Source of the DNA: Chryseosolibacter sp966095595
GTDB lineage: Bacteria; Bacteroidota; Bacteroidia; Cytophagales; Cyclobacteriaceae
Assembly: GCA_966095595.1 (NCBI GenBank)
Contig: CBHTUB010000373.1
Coordinates: 1-6,181, forward strand
DNA: 6,181 bases
Direction of reading: 5' to 3'
In this document: positions 1 to 6,181 of the stretch, one piece after another
How positions within the stretch are numbered: position 1 is the first letter of the stretch
How the letters are laid out: each line of letters starts with the position of its first letter
Program-made: the position numbers and the translations under genes
The notes under the pieces: generated by a model
What the model was told of the DNA's origin: nothing
Databases searched by the model: none
The model's input: the letters and a program-made list of their open reading frames with translations, nothing else

Positions 1-67
1 CCTTTACATCGCTGAAGCGGGTGATGCTGGTGACGAAGCGATCATGGCGCCCGCCGCCTCCAGACAT
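1..67 (-). CDS. Possible start of a second foreign gene, cut by the window edge
   Basis: An ATG at 67-65 opens a frame that stays open for 22 codons to the window edge, overlapping the end of the permease-like frame by 26 nt. It begins MSGGGGRHDRFVTSITRF and uses mostly G/C-ending codons (CGC, TTC, GTC, ACC, ATC), like the permease fragment. An overlapping downstream gene would fit a transporter operon. The peptide is hydrophilic, does not look like the start of a second permease, and I do not recognise it. It is too short to rule out chance. The other ATG here (45-43) meets a stop after 13 codons. Confidence 0.2.
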   Translation of the reverse strand, partial: MSGGGGRHDRFVTSITRFSDVK

Positions 68-149
68 TGCTGAAGCGCGCCACGGCGAAGATCATCACCA
101 TGCCCTGCAGGATGTTGACGATCTCGATCGGCACGTCGCTGAACAGCTG
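42..149 (-). CDS. C-terminal fragment resembling an ABC-transporter permease (BPD_transp_2 type)
   Basis: The last 34 residues of the chimeric reading frame contain DVPIEIVNILQGMVMIFAVA and then a short basic end, WRRRAP. A VP-x-E/D-IV-x-ILQG stretch, one final hydrophobic helix and a short Arg-rich cytoplasmic end is how inner-membrane permeases of the nucleoside/simple-sugar (YufP-like) and RbsC-like families often finish. Codon choice (CTG, ATC, GTC, GCC, CGC) is that of a high-GC bacterium such as a proteobacterium, unlike the rest of the window. This family assignment is from memory of the pattern on a very short peptide, so it is tentative. The body of the gene is absent, having been replaced by clpC. 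Confidence 0.4.
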   Translation of the reverse strand, partial: QLFSDVPIEIVNILQGMVMIFAVARFSNVWRRRAP

Positions 150-2540
150 GATGGCGCGGTTCAACGGTCTTGCGCCGAACTGCTGATCGTATCCTTTTTC
201 TGCGAGGAAATCCTTCGCCTTTTCTGTCAGCTCGATCTTGTATCCCAATTGGAAGATCCTGTCGAACAGTTTTCCAAGCGTGATGTCGATGATCTTGTGG
301 ATGTGCTCCCTCTGCAGGGAGTTGAACACGATCACATCGTCCAGACGGTTGAGGAATTCGGGTGAGAACGCTCTTTTCAACGCATTCTGGATTGTCGACT
401 TCATGGCTTCTTCTTCGCTTTCCCGCTTTGACGCGCTCGCGAAACCGATGCCTGTTCCGAAATCTTTCAGATCACGGACACCGATGTTCGAGGTCATGAT
501 AATGATCGTATTTCTGAAATCTACCCTGCGGCCCAATCCGTCTGTGAGGATACCATCATCCAGGACCTGGAGGAGGATATTGAACACATCGGGGTGAGCT
601 TTTTCGATTTCATCGAGCAATACTACCGAGTAAGGCTTACGTCTCACCTTTTCGGTAAGCTGGCCGCCTTCTTCGTATCCGACGTAGCCTGGAGGCGCTC
701 CGACGAGGCGCGATACGGAGAATTTCTCCATGTATTCACTCATGTCGATGCGTACCAATGCATCTTCCTTGTCGAAGAGATAAGTCGCAAGCACTTTGGC
801 AAGTTCCGTTTTACCCACGCCTGTAGGTCCCAGGAAGATGAAAGAACCGATCGGCTTCCGTGGATCCTTCAGACCGACGCGCGTGCGCTGGATAGCTTTT
901 ACGAGTTTCTTGATGGCTTCCTGTTGTCCGATAACTTTTCCGCTCAGTTCCTCGCCCATGTTCAGAAGCTTGACGCCTTCTTTCTGTGCAATACGCTTGG
1001 TCGGAATGCCGGTCATCATGGCGATCACGTCGGCAACGTTATCTTCGTTTACGGTGTACTTTTCAGTACGTGTCTTCTCTTCCCATTTTGTCTTGGCGAT
1101 CTCGAGTTGCTCGATGAGTTTTTTCTCGCGGTCGCGCAGCTGAGCTGCTTCTTCGTATTTCTGGCTCTTGACGACGCGGTTCTTCTCCTTTTTCACATCT
1201 TCAATTGCCTCTTCGAGCTTCACGATCTCTTCAGGAACATGGATGTTGTTGATGTGGACGCGGGCGCCCGCTTCGTCGAGCACGTCGATGGCCTTGTCCG
1301 GAAGGTACCTGTCGCTGATGTAGCGGTCAGAGAGCTTCACGCAGGCTTCGATAGCCTCTTTCGTGTAGATCACGTGGTGGTGATCCTCATATTTTTCCTT
1401 GATGTTCTCGAGGATCTGGATGGTCTCTTCGGGTGAGGTTGAATCCACCATTACCATCTGGAACCTTCTTGCCAACGCACCGTCTTTTTCGATGTATTGT
1501 CTGTATTCATCAAGCGTGGTCGCGCCAATGCACTGGATCTCTCCGCGGGCAAGGGCAGGTTTGAACATGTTGGAGGCGTCGAGTGAGCCGGAGGCTCCGC
1601 CGGCGCCAACAATGGTATGTAACTCGTCGATGAACAGGATAACGTCAGGCGACTTCTCCAGTTCGTTCATGACGGCTTTCATTCTTTCTTCGAACTGACC
1701 GCGGTATTTTGTACCGGCAACAAGCGATGCTAGGTCCAGGGTAACGACACGTTTTCCGAAGAGCACGCGTGATACTTTTTTCTGGATGATCCTCAGGGCA
1801 AGGCCTTCGGCAATGGCTGTTTTACCAACGCCGGGTTCGCCGATAAGGATCGGGTTGTTCTTCTTCCTGCGGGACAGGATCTGAGCAACGCGCTCGATCT
1901 CTTTTTCGCGACCGACGATAGGGTCGAGCTTGTTGTCTTCCGCCAGGCGTGTGAGGTCCCGACCAAAGTTGTCGAGCACCGGGGTGCGTGATTTTTCGGT
2001 TCCCTTCTTCTCCTTGCCAGCGCCGGCACCAGCGCCTGCGCTACCGAAGATTTTGGAAGAGTCATCATCCGGATCATCTGTATCGGACGATGCCATTGGG
2101 CTTTCGTTTTGGTATTCGAGCATTTCTTTAACGGTCTCGTAGTTTACGTCAAACTTATTGAGTATTTGTGTTGCAAGGTTGTCGGCATCGCGGAGGATCG
2201 AAAGCAACAGGTGCTCGGTGCCAATGAGTTGCGCCTTGAAGATCTTGGCTTCGAGGTAAGTGATCTTCAGGACCTTTTCAGAGGCTTTTGTCAATGGGAT
2301 GTTAGCGAGGTTTTTAATTTCATGAGTAGCCGTCCCTTTCGAGATCTTTTCGATCTCGGCACGAAGCTCATCCAGGGGTACGCCTAACTTCTTTAAAACT
2401 CCTACAGCCACGCCTTCGCCTTCACGAATCATGCCGAGTAAAAGGTGCTCCGTGCCGATGTAATCATGGCCCAGGCGCAACGCTTCTTCCCTGCTGAGTG
2501 AAATCACTTCTTTAACGCGGTTGGAAAATTTGGCTTCCAT
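42..2540 (-). CDS. clpC: ATP-dependent Clp protease ATP-binding subunit ClpC, with an aberrant C-terminus
   Basis: Class I AAA+ unfoldase that threads substrates into the ClpP peptidase in the cytoplasm. Seen: two Clp_N repeats (about residues 1-70 and 76-145, each with a GTEHLLL motif), then an acidic, Gly/Ala-rich linker (150-181). D1 has Walker A GEPGVGKT (234-241), pore loop KYRG (278-281), Walker B ILFIDEL (301-307) and arginines 358-359. A coiled-coil/UVR-like middle domain (about 437-490) separates ClpC from ClpA. D2 has Walker A GPTGVGKT (571-578), pore loop GYVG (618-621), Walker B VVLLDEIEK (639-647), an IGF tripeptide (698-700) fitting the ClpP-docking loop, and sensor 2 GARPLNR (789-795). 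After residue 798 the expected D2-small-domain end is missing and 34 unrelated residues follow to the stop. ClpC ends are well conserved, so the true gene probably continued about 45 residues differently. ATG start, no Shine-Dalgarno. The family call is certain; the 3' end is not trustworthy. Confidence 0.95.
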   Translation of the reverse strand: MEAKFSNRVKEVISLSREEALRLGHDYIGTEHLLLGMIREGEGVAVGVLKKLGVPLDELRAEIEKISKGTATHEIKNLANIPLTKASEKVLKITYLEAKIFKAQLIGTEHLLLSILRDADNLATQILNKFDVNYETVKEMLEYQNESPMASSDTDDPDDDSSKIFGSAGAGAGAGKEKKGTEKSRTPVLDNFGRDLTRLAEDNKLDPIVGREKEIERVAQILSRRKKNNPILIGEPGVGKTAIAEGLALRIIQKKVSRVLFGKRVVTLDLASLVAGTKYRGQFEERMKAVMNELEKSPDVILFIDELHTIVGAGGASGSLDASNMFKPALARGEIQCIGATTLDEYRQYIEKDGALARRFQMVMVDSTSPEETIQILENIKEKYEDHHHVIYTKEAIEACVKLSDRYISDRYLPDKAIDVLDEAGARVHINNIHVPEEIVKLEEAIEDVKKEKNRVVKSQKYEEAAQLRDREKKLIEQLEIAKTKWEEKTRTEKYTVNEDNVADVIAMMTGIPTKRIAQKEGVKLLNMGEELSGKVIGQQEAIKKLVKAIQRTRVGLKDPRKPIGSFIFLGPTGVGKTELAKVLATYLFDKEDALVRIDMSEYMEKFSVSRLVGAPPGYVGYEEGGQLTEKVRRKPYSVVLLDEIEKAHPDVFNILLQVLDDGILTDGLGRRVDFRNTIIIMTSNIGVRDLKDFGTGIGFASASKRESEEEAMKSTIQNALKRAFSPEFLNRLDDVIVFNSLQREHIHKIIDITLGKLFDRIFQLGYKIELTEKAKDFLAEKGYDQQFGARPLNRAIQLFSDVPIEIVNILQGMVMIFAVARFSNVWRRRAP

Positions 2541-2568
2541 CTAAAAAAATTATGATTTTGGTTATGTG

Positions 2569-2576
2569 TAAATGTA
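2569..2576 (-). promoter_or_regulatory. Weak candidate -7 box for clpC
   Basis: Read on the minus strand this is TACATTTA, one mismatch from the Bacteroidota -7 consensus TAnnTTTG, about 28 nt before the clpC ATG. No good TTG/TTTG -33 element lies at the usual 17-23 nt upstream; the nearest match is TTA. The 116-nt gap from the upstream gene leaves room for a clpC-specific promoter. No HrcA/CIRCE-like long inverted repeat and no rho-independent terminator hairpin were seen in the gap. Confidence 0.25.
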
Positions 2577-2656
2577 AATTTTTCTACCGTTCTAAGCTAT
2601 GGGCGGTTTGAAAGATTTAATACTATTCTTACAAACGCAACCCGCTCCTCATTTGT

Positions 2657-3283
2657 TCATTTCACCCTGCTTGCCAACACCGTTTGAATGGCGCCCGGAC
2701 CTTCGCAAAATATGAGGTCGATAATGCTGAGGTTCCCGACAAACTTACCACCAAACACCTGCCGATATTCGACAGATTTGTAAAATCTATTACAACCTTC
2801 GGCTTTTTTAGGATTTATGGCAGATCGGTAGTCAGAAATACCGGTTTGGGGTGCTTTTTCATATAACGTCGTTTCCTGAACAACAATATTGTACCGAAGC
2901 CATTTTAAACACATTTTCAGCAGGTGCAGGTTCAGATCATATAAAAACTCCTGCCGTTTAAACAGGATGTCGTGCAGATCCTGGTGGTAATATTCATAAA
3001 AGGGGGCTTTGCCGTAAGCCGATTGGATCGCACGCCAGTGATTATTCAACCATTTCTGGTTATAATCGATGCGTACATCCCTGATCAGCGTTTTTCCATG
3101 TTTCGCGGTCAGTGGAACGATCAACGTCTCTACTCCCTGGCTGGTATTGATATAACAACGATTGCGGTAGGTCTGTTTTTCGTAATGTTCAAATTTTTCT
3201 ACAAAGACCGATTCGAAATTCTGAAGTAATGAAAAGTAAGAAACCGGGGGTAAATATTGTAATTCTATCAGGACTGCGTTCAC
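2657..3283 (-). CDS. WbqC-family protein
   Basis: A 208-residue protein matching the WbqC-like family common in Bacteroidota. Family hallmarks seen: the N-terminal stretch IELQYLPPVSYFSLL (6-20), EHYEKQTYRNRCYI (32-45), an LIVPL strand (54-58), then RDVRIDYNQKWLNNHWRAI (68-86) and SAYGKAPFYEYY (88-99). No signal peptide or membrane helix is visible, so it is probably cytoplasmic. WbqC itself is named from an E. coli O-antigen gene cluster, but the biochemical activity of the family is not established as far as I know; no pathway should be inferred from the name. The start is GTG (3283-3281). The reading frame upstream holds only three codons before the stop of the preceding gene, and the conserved block begins at once, so no other start fits better. 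No Shine-Dalgarno is visible, so translation is probably coupled to the upstream gene 9 nt away. Confidence 0.85.
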   Translation of the reverse strand: MNAVLIELQYLPPVSYFSLLQNFESVFVEKFEHYEKQTYRNRCYINTSQGVETLIVPLTAKHGKTLIRDVRIDYNQKWLNNHWRAIQSAYGKAPFYEYYHQDLHDILFKRQEFLYDLNLHLLKMCLKWLRYNIVVQETTLYEKAPQTGISDYRSAINPKKAEGCNRFYKSVEYRQVFGGKFVGNLSIIDLIFCEGPGAIQTVLASRVK

Positions 3284-3292
3284 GGAGCAACT

Positions 3293-3922
3293 TTATAAAT
3301 ATTGCTCGAAATTCCCCAGGCCGTTGCGTATAATTTGAAAGTCAGGACCGGTACAATCGACTATAGTGGATGGTATGTTCCCTCCGGCGCCACCGTCGAT
3401 AACAATGTCGACCAGGGCCTTGAAATCCTCGTAGATCTCCTCCGGCTCCGTCGTATACTCCTTGATCTCATCATCATCCTTGATGGAAGACGTGATCAGC
3501 GGGTTGCCAAGCTCCTGAACGATACTCCGCGGGATCAGATGATCGGGAATCCGAATTCCAACAGTCTTTTTGTTGACATCCAGGATCTTAGGTACACGGG
3601 CGCTCGACTCGAGGATGAATGTAAAAGGGCCGGGAAGGGCTTTCTTCAGGACTTTGAATACAGGTGTATCGATACGCTTCACGTATTCGGATATGTGGCT
3701 AAGGTCGTTGCAGATGAACGAAAGATTCAGCTTCTGCGGCTTGATATCGAGTATCCGGCATAATCGCTCGACTGCTTTTCGGTTCATCAGATCGCAGCCG
3801 ATCCCGTAAATGGTGTCAGTCGGGTAAACCACCAGGCCTCCGCCTTTCAGGACGTCGACAACTTTCATGATCTTCCGCTGCTCGGGGTTAAGCGGATGAA
3901 TTTTTAATAGCTCTGCCGTCAT
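3293..3922 (-). CDS. Sua5/YciO/YrdC-family protein, YciO-like (annotated as L-threonylcarbamoyladenylate synthase)
   Basis: A 209-residue single-domain protein of the Sua5/YciO/YrdC fold. Seen: PTDTIYG (34-40), KPQKLNLSF (61-69) where the family binds nucleotide, PGPFTFIL (97-104), VGIRIPDH (121-128), NPLITSSI (140-147) and PSTIVD (184-189). There is no C-terminal Sua5 domain. Family members TsaC and Sua5 make threonylcarbamoyl-AMP from threonine, bicarbonate and ATP for t6A37 tRNA modification. In overall pattern (the KP-Q-K-LN loop, PGPFTFIL, the wording around VPK and VGIRIP) this protein resembles E. coli YciO more than TsaC. The role of YciO is less certain, so the synthase name is a family-level guess here. 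It is the first gene of the minus-strand group, with an ATG start and no Shine-Dalgarno, and is divergent from mltG. Confidence 0.88.
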   Translation of the reverse strand: MTAELLKIHPLNPEQRKIMKVVDVLKGGGLVVYPTDTIYGIGCDLMNRKAVERLCRILDIKPQKLNLSFICNDLSHISEYVKRIDTPVFKVLKKALPGPFTFILESSARVPKILDVNKKTVGIRIPDHLIPRSIVQELGNPLITSSIKDDDEIKEYTTEPEEIYEDFKALVDIVIDGGAGGNIPSTIVDCTGPDFQIIRNGLGNFEQYL

Positions 3923-4000
3923 TCGAAAAATAAAATTACTTCAATAAATGTTAATTCGGTTAGTTGCGTTTGAATAACTGGCTAAAAAGCGGCAGTTGGC

Positions 4001-4008
4001 TAAATTTG
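4001..4008 (+). promoter_or_regulatory. Bacteroidota-type -7 box, probable mltG operon promoter
   Basis: The sequence TAAATTTG matches the Bacteroidota sigma-ABfr -7 consensus TAnnTTTG exactly and lies in the divergent intergenic region upstream of mltG. A start site a few bases downstream would give a leader of about 70 nt. The weak point is the -33 element: the nearest TTTG (3969-3972) is 28 nt upstream, longer than the usual 17-23 nt, so the promoter may be weak or need an activator. Confidence 0.5.
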
Positions 4009-4027
4009 CGGATTGTTCAACGTGGTT

Positions 4028-4041
4028 CACCGGCTTCGGTG
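4028..4041 (+). other. Small hairpin in the mltG leader
   Basis: CACCG-GCTT-CGGTG forms a perfect 5-bp stem with a 4-nt loop. Flanking GGTTC (4024-4028) and GGACC (4050-4054) could add an outer stem with one G-U pair, although C4028 would then be shared. It falls inside the predicted leader, about 43 nt before the ATG. There is no U-tract directly after it, so it is not a typical terminator. It may be chance. Confidence 0.25.
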
Positions 4042-4084
4042 CCTGCCTTGGACCTGTCGTTTTTGGTATCTTAATATTTGTGTG

Positions 4085-5131
4085 ATGAAACCGTCAAAAG
4101 GGTTAGTTTTTTTTCTGCTGTTTTCCATTCTCCTGATCTCGTTTGGTTATTATGCCTATCAGATCTGTTATACCCCCAACATTCTGGTTGGCAAGCAGGA
4201 CCGGGTATTCATAGTGCCGAAGGGTGCTGATTTTAAATACATTCAAAAGGAATTTCACGAGAATAACATCGTTCAGGACCTCACCTCGTTCGCCTTTCTG
4301 GCGAAGCTGATGGACTATGACAAAAACGTGAAGCCGGGTCGTTACGTGCTTCGCGGAAACATGACGAACATCGAGGCGATCAGGTTGCTGCGATCGGGCA
4401 ACCAGGAACCGGTCAAGGTGACGTTCAACAACGTGCGTCTTATCCGCGAACTCAGCGAGAAGATCACCAAAAACCTCAACATGGAGCCGGAGGAATTTGA
4501 AGCATCGCTTATCGAGTTCACGCTCAACAACAAATACGGTTTCAATAAGGACAATATATTAACGATGTTCATCCCGAACACCTATGAAGTGTATTACAAC
4601 GTATCTCCTGATGAGCTGATCACCCGCATGCACGCTGAGTACGAAAAATTCTGGAACGACGAACGAAAGGCAAAGGCGAATGAGGTTGGGCTGACTCCGA
4701 TCGAAGTTTCGATCCTGGCCTCCATCGTGCAGGCAGAGACCGTAAAGAAGGACGAGGCGCCCACCATTGCCGGACTGTACCTCAACCGACTTAAGAAAGG
4801 CATAGCCTTGCAGGCAGATCCCACGCTTGTTTATGCTGTGGGCGATTTCACATTGAAGCGTGTTCTCGATGTGCATAAGGAGATCGATTCTCCCTACAAC
4901 ACTTACAGAAACCGTGGACTGCCTCCCGGGCCGATCAATATGCCGGAGATGTTTGCGCTGAACGCGGTGCTGGACTACAAAAAGAGCGACTATATCTACA
5001 TGTGTGCGAAGGAAGATTTTTCAGGTTATCACAATTTTACGAGCAGCTACCAGACACACATGAACAATGCGATCAAGTATCAGCGGGCACTCACCGCTGA
5101 AATGAAGAAAGCTGCTCAAATGAAGAAATAA
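4085..5131 (+). CDS. mltG: Endolytic transglycosylase MltG (YceG-like)
   Basis: Inner-membrane lytic transglycosylase that cuts nascent peptidoglycan strands and is thought to release or terminate glycan chains during synthesis. It has 348 residues, normal for the family. Seen: a short basic N-terminus and one membrane anchor (about 7-27); a LysM-like region (about 38-105, with VFIVPKGADF and KPGRYVL); then the YceG catalytic domain. The motif LASIVQAET (211-219) carries the catalytic glutamate at E218, corresponding to the active-site Glu of E. coli MltG. It is followed by ADPTLVYA (244-251) and the YNTY...GLPPGPI motif (271-284). The start chosen is the ATG at 4085, directly before the MKPSKG membrane anchor; an upstream extension to a TTG at 4013 lies in leader sequence. 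It is first in a plus-strand operon, and its stop overlaps the next start (TAATG). Confidence 0.95.
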   Translation: MKPSKGLVFFLLFSILLISFGYYAYQICYTPNILVGKQDRVFIVPKGADFKYIQKEFHENNIVQDLTSFAFLAKLMDYDKNVKPGRYVLRGNMTNIEAIRLLRSGNQEPVKVTFNNVRLIRELSEKITKNLNMEPEEFEASLIEFTLNNKYGFNKDNILTMFIPNTYEVYYNVSPDELITRMHAEYEKFWNDERKAKANEVGLTPIEVSILASIVQAETVKKDEAPTIAGLYLNRLKKGIALQADPTLVYAVGDFTLKRVLDVHKEIDSPYNTYRNRGLPPGPINMPEMFALNAVLDYKKSDYIYMCAKEDFSGYHNFTSSYQTHMNNAIKYQRALTAEMKKAAQMKK

Positions 5132-5538
5132 TGTATAGATCCGAGACGAGTATCAGGGTACGTTATGGCGAGACCGATCAGATGGGTTATGTCTATTATG
5201 GCAACTATGCCATGTACTACGAGGTGGGGAGGGTCGAAAGTCTGAGGCAATTGGGCCTGACATATCGGGAGTTGGAAGAAATGGGCGTGATGATGCCTGT
5301 TTTGGAGAACAAATCGAAATATATTGCTCCCGCTAAATACGATGACCTGTTGAAGGTGGTGACGACGATCAGTGAGAAGCCGGGCGTCAGGATCCGTTTC
5401 GAGTACGAGATCTTTAACCAGGAAGGGACGCTGATCAACCAGGGCGAGACCTTGCTGGTGTTCATCAATATGAAAACCAACAGACCTTGCCGCCCGCCCG
5501 AAGCGATGGAAAAGGTTCTTGCGCCATTTTTTAAATGA
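5131..5538 (+). CDS. Acyl-CoA thioesterase, YbgC/FadM-like hotdog (4HBT) family
   Basis: A 135-residue single hotdog-fold protein, the normal length. Members hydrolyse acyl-CoA thioesters in the cytoplasm; the substrate here cannot be told from sequence. The family signature is clear: VRYGETDQMGYVYYGNYAMY (10-29), with D16 in the place of the catalytic Asp of YbgC and the central helix YYEVGRVESLRQLG following. The His found downstream of the Asp in E. coli YbgC (VVYHANY) is Tyr (Y23) here; I believe YVYYGNY is common in Bacteroidota homologues, so this is probably not a defect. The ATG overlaps the mltG stop by 1 nt and the stop overlaps the next gene by 4 nt, indicating translational coupling. 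In proteobacteria YbgC is linked to the Tol-Pal and phospholipid machinery, so an envelope or lipid role is plausible but inferred. Confidence 0.9.
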   Translation: MYRSETSIRVRYGETDQMGYVYYGNYAMYYEVGRVESLRQLGLTYRELEEMGVMMPVLENKSKYIAPAKYDDLLKVVTTISEKPGVRIRFEYEIFNQEGTLINQGETLLVFINMKTNRPCRPPEAMEKVLAPFFK

Positions 5539-6181
5539 AGTACCGCTATAAGAAACTGATATTGAATCTAAGCCCGATATGGGTGCTGATAGCATGGTCG
5601 CGACGCGTGCGGTTGAGAAGGTATGAGGACGTTTCACTGTACAAGATCTTCAAGGTGTTCATGAAGAATCTACAGGAAGATGAAGTGATGGACCGCGCAA
5701 ATGGTGTGGCTTTCAACTTTATTCTTGCAACGTTTACGGCGATCATATTTCTTTTTACCATAATCCCCTTCGTGTCGTCCTATTTCCCTGAAGTCAACAC
5801 GGAAAGTATCATGGGATTTTTCAGGGAGATGATGCCCGCCAGTATGTATGACGTTGCATCCACAACCATTCTCGATATTGTCAGCAATCAGCGAGGCGGC
5901 CTTCTTACAGCTGGTTTTTTCTTTGCCATGTTCCTCTCCACCAACGGAATGATGGCGCTCATGCGGGCTTTCAATGCATGCTATAAGACCATCGAAAAAC
6001 GGAAGGGCTGGAAGACGAGATTGATAGCCACCGGATTGACGTTCAATATGGCGTTTGTCCTCTTCCTGGCAATCATACTCCTTGTTGTTGGTGAGTTCGT
6101 ATTGCAGTATATCACGTCAAACCTTGTCCGCTTCGAGTGGCTGCACTTCGATTCCTTTACCGTCTACATGATCGTCGTAAC
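5535..6181 (+). CDS. YihY/virulence factor BrkB family membrane protein, partial (3' end outside the window)
   Basis: An open frame of 215 codons running off the right edge; the family is usually about 280-320 residues, so roughly the last third is missing. Seen: a basic N-terminal region (1-45, with SRRVRLRRY), then NGVAFNFILATFTAIIFLF (57-75) beginning the first membrane helix, matching the position of the A/G-rich first helix of YihY proteins. Further hydrophobic helices lie at about 122-140 and 164-190, and one begins near 207. The segment MMALMRAFNACYK (139-151) matches the family's loop after the second helix. The function is not established; despite older names (RNase BN, BrkB virulence factor) it should be treated as an inner-membrane protein of unknown role. 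ATG start in ATGA overlap with the thioesterase stop, no Shine-Dalgarno, so it is probably translated by coupling from the same mRNA as mltG. Confidence 0.87.
   Translation, partial: MKYRYKKLILNLSPIWVLIAWSRRVRLRRYEDVSLYKIFKVFMKNLQEDEVMDRANGVAFNFILATFTAIIFLFTIIPFVSSYFPEVNTESIMGFFREMMPASMYDVASTTILDIVSNQRGGLLTAGFFFAMFLSTNGMMALMRAFNACYKTIEKRKGWKTRLIATGLTFNMAFVLFLAIILLVVGEFVLQYITSNLVRFEWLHFDSFTVYMIVV

Larger units (their letters stand above)
1..149. other. Probable foreign (chimeric) segment joined inside clpC
   Basis: On the minus strand, the reading frame changes character within or just after the codons for RAIQ (158-147). The 34 codons after residue 798 have G or C in the third position in 32 cases; the preceding 34 clpC codons have 23. 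The encoded peptide stops resembling ClpC at the same place and resembles a membrane permease tail. A 5-bp inverted repeat (GGCGC 153-157, GCGCC 172-176) sits at the join, perhaps by chance. The segment touches the window edge, which favours a chimeric contig end over a biological event. The exact breakpoint cannot be fixed because of possible short shared homology. Confidence 0.7.

Noticed and set aside
153..176. Inverted repeat GGCGC/GCGCC at the clpC junction as a mobile-element end or attachment site
   Set aside because: It is only 5 bp, lies in codons for the conserved GARPLNRA motif, and has no target duplication or recombinase nearby; it is better explained by coding constraint.
594..1436. 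A 280-codon open frame on the plus strand, opposite clpC
   Set aside because: It lies wholly antisense to strongly conserved ClpC sequence and its translation has no recognisable domain; long shadow frames are expected opposite such genes.
2033..2040. Gly/Ala-rich repeat in ClpC (residues about 168-175) as an expansion or insertion
   Set aside because: It lies in the variable linker between the N-domain and D1, where low-complexity sequence is normal.
2541..2656. Terminator or heat-shock operator (CIRCE-like) between the WbqC-family gene and clpC
   Set aside because: No stem of useful length followed by a T-run and no long inverted repeat was found; only scattered 4-bp matches.
4013..4084. 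A 24-residue N-terminal extension of MltG from a TTG codon
   Set aside because: The extension has leader-like sequence (predicted promoter start site and hairpin), and the ATG at 4085 directly precedes the normal MltG membrane anchor.
5116..5637. A 173-codon minus-strand open frame opposite the thioesterase gene
   Set aside because: It is antisense to a clear hotdog-family gene with intact signature and coupled start and stop; the product is not recognisable.

Overview
The window looks like chromosomal DNA from a member of the Bacteroidota, probably a Cytophagales/Chitinophagales-type organism of moderate GC. The protein families and their sequence style fit this. So does the lack of clear Shine-Dalgarno sequences before the genes, and a perfect TAnnTTTG -7 box (the Bacteroidota promoter consensus) in the divergent intergenic region. 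No RNA gene, CRISPR array, IS element or phage gene was seen.

Minus strand, in order of transcription: a YciO-type member of the Sua5/YciO/YrdC family (3922-3293); 9 nt later, in the same frame, a WbqC-family protein with a GTG start (3283-2657); then, after a 116-nt gap, the AAA+ unfoldase ClpC (2540-42). Plus strand, divergent from these: the endolytic transglycosylase MltG (4085-5131), a YbgC/FadM-like hotdog thioesterase (5131-5538) and a YihY/BrkB-family membrane protein that runs off the window (5535-6181). The three plus-strand genes overlap by 1 and 4 nt, so they form one tightly coupled operon. It combines peptidoglycan synthesis control with envelope or lipid-related functions. The minus-strand genes have tRNA-modification-family, surface-polysaccharide-associated and protein quality-control roles.

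The oddity is the left edge. ClpC is canonical through its sensor-2 motif (residue 798) and then switches abruptly into 34 residues that are not ClpC. These resemble the C-terminal tail of a high-GC ABC-transporter permease (BPD_transp_2 type), with nearly all G/C third positions. The first ~149 nt therefore look like DNA from another genome joined inside clpC. The likeliest cause is a chimeric contig end; a real recombination or insertion is the less likely alternative. Apart from this junction the window is ordinary housekeeping sequence, and I see no convincing undescribed system.
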